From NCBI RefSeq assembly GCF_025506355.1, contig NZ_JANZYP010000024.1:45434-109433 (forward strand): DNA of 64,000 bases, read 5' to 3'. Positions 54,317-62,418 of this stretch are shown piece after piece (within the stretch, counting starts at the first letter, position 1; every line of letters starts with the position of its first letter). The translations under genes and the position numbers were made by a program. The notes below the pieces were generated by a model. It was not told the origin of the DNA. It did no database searches and was given only the letters and a program-made list of their open reading frames with translations. The stretch comes from Sphaerisporangium corydalis. GTDB taxonomy: Bacteria > Actinomycetota > Actinomycetes > Streptosporangiales > Streptosporangiaceae.

Positions 54317-54829
54317 ATGCACCCTCAGCAGCCGCAGCACCAGCCCGGCCCGCGGCGACCCGCGCCCCCACACCAGCAATGGGAGCCACCCCCGACGCGG
54401 AAAAGGAACCGTGCGAAGCTCGTGCTCCTCGCCGTAGTGAGCGTGTTCGTCATTCTGGTCGTGATCGGCATGGTGCTCGGCGGGGAAGACGACAAGCAGA
54501 CCAACGCCGCGCCCGATTCGACAGCACCAGCCCAAGCGAGCCGTAAGGGCGAAGGCCGGGTCATTATCGTGCCGACACCGAATGCCGAACAGGCCACGAG
54601 CTACCTGGCAGCGCTACGGGAGATCGAGCCGTACTTGGTGGCGAACGAGGACCGGGCTGTTAGTCGTGGTCGGAACACCTGCTTGGACATCTTGCAGCGC
54701 AAGACGGTCAATACGGTGGTGGGGAACACACGACGCCGGTTCGCGGGGGGCGATGGAACCATCAACACGGCGCAGGCGAGTCAGGTGGTCACAGCTGTCA
54801 GGGTGTGGTGCCGTCCTGGGCGACCATGA
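54317..54829 (+). CDS. Membrane-anchored DUF732-like protein
   Basis: 170 residues: a Pro/Gln-rich cytoplasmic start, one helix (LVLLAVVSVFVILVVIGMVLGG, about 35-56), a Ser/Thr/Ala linker, then a domain of about 85 residues with ATSYLAALREIEPYLVANED, RGRNTCLDI and a last Cys in VWCRPG. The two cysteines and layout resemble DUF732, small secreted domains of mycobacteria and relatives. ATG at 54317; a GTG nine bases upstream is possible. It stands alone between two broken genes. Confidence 0.6.
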   Translation: MHPQQPQHQPGPRRPAPPHQQWEPPPTRKRNRAKLVLLAVVSVFVILVVIGMVLGGEDDKQTNAAPDSTAPAQASRKGEGRVIIVPTPNAEQATSYLAALREIEPYLVANEDRAVSRGRNTCLDILQRKTVNTVVGNTRRRFAGGDGTINTAQASQVVTAVRVWCRPGRP

Positions 54830-55028
54830 GGTACCCGTTGGACCAGCCGCCCCGCGCGACCGCGCGCACGGCGTCAGCCTCGGACGCGCCGGGGTTCAGA
54901 ACCCGCCACCGGCGCACCGCCGAGGCGGCCGAGGACCCGCCGGTATACGTGACGGTGCCGTCGTCGGCCAGTTCGGCGCGCGAGACGAGCTGGCCGCCGT
55001 CCACGGTCACGATGTCCACCACGGTCAC
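54798..55028 (-). CDS. Small phage-type protein
   Basis: 76 residues, GTG start at 55028. It has TVDGGQLVSRAELADDGTVTY, SAVRRWRVLNPGASEADAVR and GGWSNGYLMV. The GWSNGYL end recalls the C-termini of phage head-morphogenesis proteins in actinobacterial prophages; this and the two capsid relics nearby support a phage origin. The 3' end overlaps the DUF732-like gene end by 32 bp. No catalytic motif. Confidence 0.5.
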   Translation of the reverse strand: MTVVDIVTVDGGQLVSRAELADDGTVTYTGGSSAASAVRRWRVLNPGASEADAVRAVARGGWSNGYLMVAQDGTTP

Positions 55029-55029
55029 G

Positions 55030-55298
55030 ACGTCACCGTACCTGCGAACAGGTTCCGCGTGCCGGGTCGCCGGCTTCGCGAGCTCGTCGAGGACGCGCAG
55101 CGACCCCTTCGGTGGACGAGGCGAATCTGGTCGGCGCGGTGTCCTTCGACGGCCCGTACGCGACCCGGCAGCACGAGGATCTCACCGACCGGTACGACCT
55201 CGGCCGGAAGGCCAGGTCCCCGGAAGACCCGATGCGCACTGAGACCCCCGGTCTTCGGGGAGATCGTGGCGGCGGAGATCCGGCGGTCCCTGCGCTAG
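55030..55298 (+). pseudogene. Relic of a phage minor capsid protein (Minor_capsid_2-like)
   Basis: In one frame SVDEANLVGAVSFDGPYATR then QHEDLTDRYDLGRKARSPED (about 55110-55233) matches the PYAxRQHE region of minor capsid proteins. The expected ending, PVFGEIVAAEIRRSLR, is in a different frame (to the TAG at 55296-55298), so at least one frameshift separates them. The first two thirds are missing or unrecognisable. Inference from motif memory, not from a search. Confidence 0.55.
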
Positions 55299-55960
55299 CA
55301 CCACCAGCGGTGGCTACAGAATCGGCTTTCGCCCCGCCCGTTAGGCGGGTTGAGGTTGCCATTCGGCAGATCACCAGTACCGCTCGACATGCCGAAGTTG
55401 TAGCCGATCACCAGTTTGATCTTCTGGCCGATCCGCAGCGGCCGGCCAGGTTTCGGGGACTGAGCGAGCACCACGTCCTTGCCCACCGCCACCCTCGTTG
55501 ACTCCTTGCTCGCGGAGTCCACCGTGGAATCCACAACGTCGAACAGGCCGTCGGCTTTGGTCTCCGACCAGCCGACCACGTTGGGCATCTTCCGATGCTT
55601 CCGGTACCAGGCCCACTCCTCGCGGGTCACGAACTTGACGGCTACCTCGGCGCCCGCCTTGACCACGGTGCCGGGTTTCGGCGACATCCGGTAGATCACA
55701 CAATCGGTTTCGTCGGGACAATAGCTGCTGCTCCCGATGCCGTCGGCCGACAGGTCCACCCCGAGCGCCTCGGTCTTGTTCTCGGCGTCGACGAGGGTTG
55801 TCTTCCGCAGATCTGGGACGTACACCGGCCCTGCGGGCTGAGCGGCCTGCGCCGGGTCGTCACCCCCGAATACCGACTCGATGAGCTTGCTGCAACCGCC
55901 GACGATCAGAAGAACGACGATCACCGGGCCGACGAGATTCACCGTCTTCGCACGCGCCAT
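55295..55960 (-). CDS. Membrane protein with two PASTA domains
   Basis: 221 residues. After a short N-terminus comes one helix (VNLVGPVIVVLLIVGGCSKL, with a Cys that could be lipidated), then two PASTA-type domains: VYVPDLRKTTLVDAENKTEA to AVKFVT with a CPDETDC insert, and MPNVVGWSETKADGLF to KIKLVIG with SPKPGRPL. PASTA domains bind muropeptides or beta-lactams and usually sit on kinases or penicillin-binding proteins; here they are alone. ATG at 55960; the frame continues upstream. It lies opposite and between phage relics, so it may be a later arrival. Confidence 0.72.
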   Translation of the reverse strand: MARAKTVNLVGPVIVVLLIVGGCSKLIESVFGGDDPAQAAQPAGPVYVPDLRKTTLVDAENKTEALGVDLSADGIGSSSYCPDETDCVIYRMSPKPGTVVKAGAEVAVKFVTREEWAWYRKHRKMPNVVGWSETKADGLFDVVDSTVDSASKESTRVAVGKDVVLAQSPKPGRPLRIGQKIKLVIGYNFGMSSGTGDLPNGNLNPPNGRGESRFCSHRWWC

Positions 55961-56099
55961 GAGGTGACGGTAGAGGCCGATATCACCCAGTGAGGGCGCC
56001 GTTACAGAAAACAGATCAAAGGCGCTCTCATTTGGGCTTATGTCCATCCGATATCCAGCGATACGACGCGACTTCAATACATGACTCACGGGTGGTGGT

Positions 56100-56460
56100 G
56101 GAGCTTGACTCTCCTGGAAGAGTTCGCCGTCCTGTCTGAGGAGCTCGACCTCGGCACGTACGGACGGCACCCTCTACCTGACCACCATGCCGTCCGGCTC
56201 GGCCGAGTTCGTGGTCCTCGCCCGGTACGGCGGCCCGGAATCGGCCGCGACCGACGGCTACGACGAGCCGTCCACCCAGGCCCGGGTTCGCGGCCCGGCC
56301 TCCGACGGGCGGCGGTACCTGGTTGCGGGATGCGATCGGCTCCCAGTCCGGGCCCATCCACATCGGCACCGGCGCCTCCGGGCGCCACGAGTACACCGTC
56401 AACTTCCGGGTCGAGGTCAGCCGACCGCGCATGAACGGCTGGGGACGTCGCGTTCGGGGA
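56100..56460 (+). pseudogene. Relic of a phage minor capsid protein (Minor_capsid_3-like)
   Basis: Pieces of one protein are scattered over frames: LLEEFAVLSEELDLGTYG (about 56110-56163), then TLYLTTMPSGSAEFVVLARY and GYDEPSTQARVRGPASDGR (about 56168-56313), then RDAIGSQSGPIHIGTGASGR and HEYTVNFRVEVSRPR (about 56326-56430). The layout (start with L/DLGTY, middle QxRVRG, end NFxVxxxRP) fits the minor capsid protein family of siphophages. In phages it follows the Minor_capsid_2 gene, as the relic order does here. At least two frameshifts. Confidence 0.6.
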
Positions 56461-56498
56461 CTTGAGGTTCCAGTGGGTGGAAGGTGCAGCCTGGGGTC

Positions 56499-57404
56499 AT
56501 GGATGGCGAAGGGGAGTTGCTCACCATTGGGCAGTTGGCGGGGCGTACGGGGTTGTCGGCGCGGACGATCAGGTTCTGGTCGGACGCGGGGGCGGTGCCG
56601 CCGTCGGGTCGTTCGGCGGGGGGTTACCGGTTGTACGACGACGAGGCCGTGGCGCGGCTGGAGCTGGTGAGCACGCTTCGGGATCTCGGGCTGGGGCTGG
56701 AGGTGATCCAGCGGATCCTGAGCCGGCGGACGTCCCTGGCCGAGGCGGTCGAGGTTCATGCCGAGGCGCTGGACGCGGAGATCCGGCTGCTCCGGTCCCG
56801 CAGGGCGATCCTCCGGGGTCTCGCCAAGTACACCGATATCAGGGAGATGCCGCAGATGCACAAGCTGGCACGGAAGTCGGCGGAAGAACGTCAGCAGATC
56901 ATCGACGAGTTCGTGACGTGGGTCTTCGAGGGAGTCGGCGGTCAGGAGACCGAGATCGTCGCGGGGTGGATGCGGGAGATGCCGAGCGAACTGCCGGACG
57001 ATCCCGCGCCCGAGCAGGTCGAGGCGTGGATCGAGCTTGGCGATCTCGTCGCGGACGCGGACTTCCGTGGGGCGGTACGGCGGCTGGTGCTGGGCGGGCG
57101 GGAGGACAGCCGCCTGGAGTTCGGCCTTGAGCTGCGGCCCCTGGTCCTGCTGAACGCGGGCGGCGCCGTCGAGGAGGGCGTCTAGCCGGGCTCAGCGCGT
57201 GGCCGCATCGTCCTGGATCGGATCGTCCCGGCGGACCAGTCCTCGGAGGAGAACGCGGACCTGATCGCCTGGCTCGAAGGGGTCACCGATCCGGCCATCG
57301 AGCGGTACTGGCACCTTCTGAGCCTGGTCAACGGCCGCATCCCAGACGAATCAGCCGTACCAGCCTTCCAGTGGCTCCTCAGCGCCATGCGCGCCCACCG
57401 CTGA
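56499..57404 (+). pseudogene. MerR-family regulator interrupted by an in-frame amber codon
   Basis: The first open part (56499-57185, 228 residues) has a MerR helix-turn-helix (LTIGQLAGRTGLSARTIRFW, then YRLYDDEAVARL), a dimer helix and part of an effector domain. The frame stops at TAG (57183-57185), but the very same frame is then open for 72 more codons to TGA at 57402-57404 and reads like the missing family ending: GRIVLDRIVPADQ, then ERYWHLLSLVNGRIPD and AFQWLLSAMRAHR. One C-to-T-type change (CAG to TAG) explains it. CTTGAGGTTCCA at 56461-56472 resembles a MerR half-site. The short form may still bind DNA. Confidence 0.75.
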
Positions 57405-57466
57405 ACCGGCAGGGTCCTCCGGGCGTTCTGCCTCCGGGAAGAAGTCCACTGGCCGGGAGCATGGGG

Positions 57467-58687
57467 TCAGTGCATGCCGAGCCAGGTGGCGAAGGTGCTG
57501 AGGGGTTTGGAGCAGCGGCGGTCGAGTTGTACGAGCATTCGTATGGTTTCGCGGACCATGGGGTGGTTGCGGGTCTGCTGGGGGGCGACGCGGCGGGCGT
57601 CCAGGAGCGTCGCGAAGGATTTGCGGCGGTCGCCGTGGTAGAGCCAGCCTCGGGCCAGGTCGATGTAGTGGTGACCGAGCCGGACGGGCGCGACCGATGG
57701 CGGCAGCGGCTCCTGCCCGGCCAGCCGTACCGCCTCGGTGCCGTCGCAGAGCTCAACGGCGACCGCGACGTGATGCATGATCACGTTCGAGGGGCCGAAC
57801 TCGAGTCCGTAGTGGTTCGCGTCGCCCCCGAGGTACCGTGCGGCCTCCCGCGCGTACTCGATGTGCTCCAGCGCGGTCGGGCGGTTCGCGGCGCGTGCGG
57901 CGAACACGGCCGAGCGGAGGTGCGCGGCGCCGTACATGCTGATCTCGGCAGGGCTCAGACGGCTGGGATCGTCGCCGATCTCGCGTCGGATCCGCTCCAG
58001 CAGGACGAGCCCCTTGTCGTAGCTCGCGGTGTTCAAGAAGAGCGTGGCGCGCTGCCACTGCGTGCGGGCGACCCGAAGCGGGTCCTGCGACTCGGAGGCG
58101 GCCCAGGCGACGCGTTCCATGGCGAGGCCGCGCAGGTCCAAGAGGCCGAGGGCGTAGGCGATGGCCGTGGCCCCCGTGTAGGCCTCGGAGAGCAGTGCGT
58201 ACAGCTCGTTCCTCCGCGAGCCGTCGGCCGACCGGGCGGCACGGGTCAGCTCGTCCAGGAGCGCGGGGAGCATCTCGCCGAGCTGGGCGTACCTGGCCTG
58301 CCTGCCGAGGGCCGAGGCGTGGGCGACGTCGGCGCGCAACCGCTCGACCGGGCGAACAGGCATCTCCTCGTCAGGGAGGTCCCAGGTCAGCAGCGCCCGC
58401 CGTACCTCCGGAACGGCCGCATGGATCCGCCCCTGATGGCGGCCGGTCTCCTCGTACGGCTGTCCGGTGAGGGTGCCCGGGGCGGTTCGCAACGCTCGCG
58501 CGACGCCTGCGACGAGGGCGGGGGTGGCGGGCTTGTGACCACGTTCGACCTGGGCGATCAGGCTCTTCGAGCAGGGAACGAGCTCCGCCAGCCGCGTCTG
58601 GGTGAGGCCGCGCAGCTTACGCTCACGAGCGATCCGGAAGCCGATCGACTCGTCGCGGCCTTCGGGTCCTGAGGTTTCTCCACGCAT
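57467..58687 (-). CDS. XRE-family regulator with TPR-like C-terminal domain
   Basis: 406 residues. The N-terminal Cro/C1 helix-turn-helix reads GFRIARERKLRGLTQTRLAE then LVPCSKSLIAQVERGHKPAT. A long helical region of about 300 residues follows, typical of the actinobacterial XRE proteins with tetratricopeptide-like sensor parts. ATG at 58687 with GAGGGAC six bases upstream; the frame runs 24 codons further up without similarity. It is divergent from the truncated NUDIX gene; a perfect 18-bp palindrome lies between them. Confidence 0.85.
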   Translation of the reverse strand: MRGETSGPEGRDESIGFRIARERKLRGLTQTRLAELVPCSKSLIAQVERGHKPATPALVAGVARALRTAPGTLTGQPYEETGRHQGRIHAAVPEVRRALLTWDLPDEEMPVRPVERLRADVAHASALGRQARYAQLGEMLPALLDELTRAARSADGSRRNELYALLSEAYTGATAIAYALGLLDLRGLAMERVAWAASESQDPLRVARTQWQRATLFLNTASYDKGLVLLERIRREIGDDPSRLSPAEISMYGAAHLRSAVFAARAANRPTALEHIEYAREAARYLGGDANHYGLEFGPSNVIMHHVAVAVELCDGTEAVRLAGQEPLPPSVAPVRLGHHYIDLARGWLYHGDRRKSFATLLDARRVAPQQTRNHPMVRETIRMLVQLDRRCSKPLSTFATWLGMH

Positions 58688-58835
58688 TGAAAGTCCCTCG
58701 CCTGTGCCGATGTCCTCCAGGTTAGGGGAGGGGGCGCGGTGGTGCCGGAGATCGGTCATGAGCCGGTCGAGTGCCGGTATTGGACGGCGGCCCCGGCGAA
58801 CCGACCAGTCCGATCACCTGCGGGTGTCCACTCGC

Positions 58836-58853
58836 TCCGGCAACGTTGCCGGA
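58836..58853. promoter_or_regulatory. Perfect 18-bp palindrome between XRE and NUDIX genes
   Basis: TCCGGCAACGTTGCCGGA, 46 bp before the NUDIX ATG. A good candidate operator for the divergent XRE regulator. No gene lies in the rest of this 211-bp gap. Confidence 0.5.
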
Positions 58854-58898
58854 CGCGGCGACCCGCCCGCACCAACCTCGAAGACAAGGAACGACGTC

Positions 58899-59048
58899 AT
58901 GCCCGAAGAGCGCTACAAGACCCCTATCGACCTGCACGTGATCCTGCGCCGAGGCGGTGAGATCCTGCTCGGCCGACGCCGGAACACCGGCTTCCACGAC
59001 GGGGACTGGCACCTGCCCTCCGGACACATAGAACCGGGCGAGTCCTGA
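58899..59048 (+). pseudogene. NUDIX hydrolase cut off inside the Nudix box
   Basis: 49 residues from ATG 58899 (AAGGA upstream). It begins like a mutT-type hydrolase: DLHVILRRGGEILLGRRRNT, then DGDWHLPSGHIEPGES, where the family continues into the GX5EX7REUXEEXGU box. The reading ends with TGA exactly there, and the catalytic glutamates are missing. Forty bases later the inverted copy 3 of the dispersed repeat begins, so the rest was probably lost in a rearrangement. Confidence 0.75.
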
Positions 59049-59088
59049 TCACGGGTGGCCTCATGGACACGGGTGCGTCGGCTACCTG

Positions 59089-59138
59089 CCGGCAGGGGCG
59101 AAGCCCTTCGAAACACTGTTCGAGCGGAGCGAGAGCCT
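59089..59138 (-). repeat. Dispersed repeat, copy 3 (inverted)
   Basis: The minus strand repeats the element of 53736-53789: GGCTCTCGCTCCGCTCGAAC, AGTGTTTCGAAGGGCTTCGC, CCCTGCCGG. It replaces the 3' part of the NUDIX gene and marks the right edge of the decayed region. The stretch from 59139 to 59211 holds no gene that I can support. Confidence 0.7.
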
Positions 59139-59211
59139 TTGTCCATGGCTGTCAGGAACTGCTCCATGCTCCGAGCGGCCTCGACCATCGTTGACGGGCA
59201 TGCCGGTCGGC

Positions 59212-60174
59212 CTACCCGTCGAGGGCTTCGGTGTAGCGGCGGGCGAGGGTGCGGATGTGGGCGACCAGTTCGGGTGGGCCGTCGACGCGGAAGTCCATCA
59301 TCAGCATGCTGAGGTAGATGGCGATGGTCTCCAGGGCGTCGGCACCGGTGACGAGGACGCTGGTGTGGGAGTCGACGGCTTCGACGACGCCGACGGCGGG
59401 GTTGATGCGGGCGATCACGGTTTCGGCGGGGGCGAGGACGGTGACGCGGGCGTGGACCTTCCAGCCGGTCTGCGCGACTTCGCGCAGGACGAAGGCGACG
59501 AGGTCGTCGTCGGGCAGGGACCGGGCGGCGAAGCGGCGGGACGCGGACCGGACGCGGGTCAGGTCGGCGACGGGTAGCGCCTGCCAGGCGTGCGCGCCGA
59601 GGTCGTAGGCGACCAGGAACCAGCGGCGGCGCCAGCTGATCAGGCGGTAGGGCTCCACCTCGGTCTCGGTGTCGGCGCGGGTCGCCGACAGGGTCGCGCC
59701 ATCGCGGATCGCGCCCGCGACGACGGTGAGGGTGGCGGCGGGCACCGGGGCGTCCGGCTCGCGGGAGCCGACGGTGGCGGGCCCGACCGCGGTGGCCGAC
59801 CGCAGGGCGGTCACCTTGCGCTGCAGGCGTTTGGGGAGGATCTGCTGGAGCTTGGCGAGTGCCCGGGTGAGGCTGGCGTCGATGTCCGCGATCCCGGTGG
59901 AGCCGTCCTCGGCCAGGCCGACGGCCAGCGCCACGGCCACCGCCTCGTCGTCGTCGAGCAGCAGCGGGGGCATCTTCGCGCCCTGTCCGAGCCGGTATCC
60001 GCCTACCGCGCCGCGCACGGCGTGCACCGGATAGCCGAGTTCGCGGAGGCGCTGAATGTCGTGCCGCAGTGTGCGTCCGGTGACGCCGAGGCGCTCGGCG
60101 AGTTCGCGGCCGACGTAAGACCGGTCCTGCAGCAGGGACAGCAGGCGCAGCACTCGGGTCGTCGTCGGAGCCAT
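59212..60174 (-). CDS. WYL-domain transcriptional regulator (YafY type)
   Basis: 320 residues. The N-terminal HTH_11-type winged helix reads VLRLLSLLQDRSYVGRELAE then RLGVTGRTLRHDIQRLRELG and VRGAVGGYRLG. The middle WYL domain is around PYRLISWRRRWFLVAYDLGAHAW, and the C-terminal extension (WCX) ends the chain. Such proteins sense a small ligand or nucleotide. ATG at 60174 with GGGTGGG upstream. Divergent from the DinB-like gene, which it probably controls; the 96-bp gap contains CCTA-N9-TAGG (about 60216-60232). Confidence 0.87.
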   Translation of the reverse strand: MAPTTTRVLRLLSLLQDRSYVGRELAERLGVTGRTLRHDIQRLRELGYPVHAVRGAVGGYRLGQGAKMPPLLLDDDEAVAVALAVGLAEDGSTGIADIDASLTRALAKLQQILPKRLQRKVTALRSATAVGPATVGSREPDAPVPAATLTVVAGAIRDGATLSATRADTETEVEPYRLISWRRRWFLVAYDLGAHAWQALPVADLTRVRSASRRFAARSLPDDDLVAFVLREVAQTGWKVHARVTVLAPAETVIARINPAVGVVEAVDSHTSVLVTGADALETIAIYLSMLMMDFRVDGPPELVAHIRTLARRYTEALDG

Positions 60175-60270
60175 CGAATTCCCACCCTCACCAAGCAATT
60201 AGGAACGAAAGTAGCCTAATGGGCCCCTAGGTTGGTGTCACAGGCAAGGAAGAGATCGAAAGGCAAAATC

Positions 60271-60897
60271 ATGAACACGACCGACACCGACACCGTCACC
60301 TCCCTGCGGCCGGTCTGGCGTGAGGTGCTGGCCGCCTCGTACCGGGCGCTGGAGAACAGCGTCGCGGGTGTGCGGGACGGGCAGGGGGACAACGCCACCC
60401 CGTGCTCGGAATGGACGGTCACCCAGGTGATTCAGCACGCCGCGGGCGACCAGCTCGCCTACGCGAAGATGCTCGGCATCGGAAGCGGTCCGGCCTACGA
60501 CCCCTTCTCGCCTTCCGGAGCCGTCGACGGCACCGCGGCGGAGCTGGTGAAAGACGCCATCGAGCAGACCGCCGCGGCGTGGGCGACGGTGTCCGACGAC
60601 ACCGAGACCGTTCCGACGCCGCTGCCGCACGGTGACCTGCCCACCCCGGTCGCCGCGGTGATGTGCGCGCTCGACGCCGCCGTGCACGCATGGGACATCG
60701 CGATCGCCACGGGCCGGCCGTCCCCGCTTGACGACGAGCTCGCGGGCCATCTTCTCGCCGCCGCGCGGGGAATCGTCGAACCGCTGCGCCAGTGGGGCGC
60801 CTACGCTCCCGTGGTGGAGGCCGAGGCCGCCGGCAGCCCTTCCCCCACCCCGGTCGTCGACGACCTGCTCCGCTACCTCGGCCGCACCCCGCGCTGA
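60271..60897 (+). CDS. TIGR03086/DinB-like maleylpyruvate-isomerase-fold protein
   Basis: 208 residues. Four-helix bundle type: TPCSEWTVTQVIQHAAGDQL with the first metal-site His, and ALDAAVHAWDIAIATGRP with the HxWD motif that gives further ligands. Members bind a divalent metal and often use mycothiol as cofactor; most have no known reaction. ATG at 60271 has AAAGG eight bases upstream. Divergent pairing with the WYL gene suggests control by it. Confidence 0.85.
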   Translation: MNTTDTDTVTSLRPVWREVLAASYRALENSVAGVRDGQGDNATPCSEWTVTQVIQHAAGDQLAYAKMLGIGSGPAYDPFSPSGAVDGTAAELVKDAIEQTAAAWATVSDDTETVPTPLPHGDLPTPVAAVMCALDAAVHAWDIAIATGRPSPLDDELAGHLLAAARGIVEPLRQWGAYAPVVEAEAAGSPSPTPVVDDLLRYLGRTPR

Positions 60898-60959
60898 CGA
60901 TCGTCATCCCGCTACGCCCCGCTGGAACTCCTCGGCCTGGTCCGCGCAGCGAGGGTGAC

Positions 60960-60989
60960 TGATCACGACTGATCGCAATTGATCACGAC
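60960..60989 (+). repeat. Three 10-bp tandem repeats
   Basis: TGATCACGAC, TGATCGCAAT, TGATCACGAC in a row, between the convergent DinB-like and fumC genes. Short, possibly slippage. Confidence 0.5.
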
Positions 60990-61011
60990 CGGTACCGCGC
61001 GGCCCGGGGGC

Positions 61012-62403
61012 CTACTGGGGGCGGATGGTCATGGCGAGGACGTCGAGGGCGGCGTCGAGTTGGTCCTCGGTCAGCTTGCCCGAGGTGACGTGCCCGCGTT
61101 CGATCACGACCTCCTTGATCGTCTTGCGCTCCTTGAGCGACTGCTTGGCGATGCTCGCCGCCTCCTCGTACCCGAGGTAGCGGTTCAGCGGTGTCACGAT
61201 CGACGGCGAGGACTCGGCGTACTCGCGGAGCCGCTCGCGGTTGGCCGTGATCCGGTGGACGCACTTGTCGGCGAGCAGCCGGGACACGCTGGCCAGCAGG
61301 CGCGAGGACTCCAGGACGTTCCGGGCGATGACCGGCATCATCACGTTGAGCTCGAAGGTCCCCGACGCCCCGGCGAACGTGACGGCCGCGTCGTTGCCGA
61401 TCACCTGGGCCGCCACCATGCAGACCGCCTCGGGGACGACCGGGTTGACCTTGCCGGGCATGATCGAGGAGCCGGGCTGCAGGTCGGGGAGGTTGATCTC
61501 GCCCAGGCCCGCGCGCGGCCCCGACCCCATCCACCGCAGGTCGTTCGCGATCTTGTTGAGGGACACGGCGATCACGCGGAACTGCCCGGACAGCTCGACC
61601 AGCGCGTCACGGGCGCCCTGGGCCTCGAAGTGGTCCCGCGCCTCGGTGAACGGCAGCTCGGTGGCCTCCCTCAGCTTGCGCACCACCCCCTGCGCGAAGC
61701 CCGGCGGGGTGTTGATGCCCGTGCCGACCGCCGTGCCGCCCAGCGGCAGCTCGGCGACCCGGGGCAGCGTCGAGCGCAGCCGCGCGATGCCGTTCTCCAC
61801 CTGCGCGGCGTACCCGCCGAACTCCTGGCCGAGGGTCACGGGCGTGGCGTCCATCAGGTGGGTGCGCCCGGCCTTGACCAGCTCGGCGAACTCCACGGAC
61901 TTCTGGCGCAGCGCCACGGTCAGGTGGTCCAGCGCCGGGATCAGCTCGTAGACGACGTCGATCATCGCCGCCACGTGGATGGACGACGGGAACACGTCAT
62001 TGGACGACTGTGAGGCGTTGACGTGGTCGTTCGGGTGCACCTGGCGGCCGAGGCGCTTCTCGGCCAGTGTGGCGACCACCTCGTTGGCGTTCATGTTGGA
62101 GGAGGTGCCCGAGCCGGTCTGGAAGACGTCGATCGGGAACTCGCCGTTCCACTCGCCCTCGGCGACGTCGGTGGCGGCCTCGGAGATGGCCTCGGCCATG
62201 TCGCCGGTGAGGACGCCCAGCTCGCCGTTCACCTCCGCCGCCACGGCCTTGATCAGCCCCAGCGCGGCTATGTGGGCCGGTTCGAGCCCGCGCCCGGAGA
62301 TCGGGAAGTTCTCCACCGCTCGCTGCGTCTGCGCCCGCCACTTGGCCGCCGCCGGGACGCGAACCTCGCCCATCGAGTCATGTTCGATCCGGAAATCCTG
62401 CAT
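61012..62403 (-). CDS. fumC: Fumarate hydratase class II
   Basis: 463 residues, full length, oxygen-stable tetrameric fumarase of the citric acid cycle (fumarate + water to malate). Family marks: [13 protein letters not shown], the catalytic-His region [17 protein letters not shown], and the signature [11 protein letters not shown] around residue 320 that carries the mobile-loop Ser. ATG at 62403 with TGGGGTC upstream. It follows the next gene by 15 bp on the same strand, so the two may be co-transcribed. fumC close to phoH2 is the common actinobacterial arrangement. Confidence 0.96.
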   Translation of the reverse strand: MQDFRIEHDSMGEVRVPAAAKWRAQTQRAVENFPISGRGLEPAHIAALGLIKAVAAEVNGELGVLTGDMAEAISEAATDVAEGEWNGEFPIDVFQTGSGTSSNMNANEVVATLAEKRLGRQVHPNDHVNASQSSNDVFPSSIHVAAMIDVVYELIPALDHLTVALRQKSVEFAELVKAGRTHLMDATPVTLGQEFGGYAAQVENGIARLRSTLPRVAELPLGGTAVGTGINTPPGFAQGVVRKLREATELPFTEARDHFEAQGARDALVELSGQFRVIAVSLNKIANDLRWMGSGPRAGLGEINLPDLQPGSSIMPGKVNPVVPEAVCMVAAQVIGNDAAVTFAGASGTFELNVMMPVIARNVLESSRLLASVSRLLADKCVHRITANRERLREYAESSPSIVTPLNRYLGYEEAASIAKQSLKERKTIKEVVIERGHVTSGKLTEDQLDAALDVLAMTIRPQ

Positions 62404-62418
62404 GACCCCAGTCTTGCT

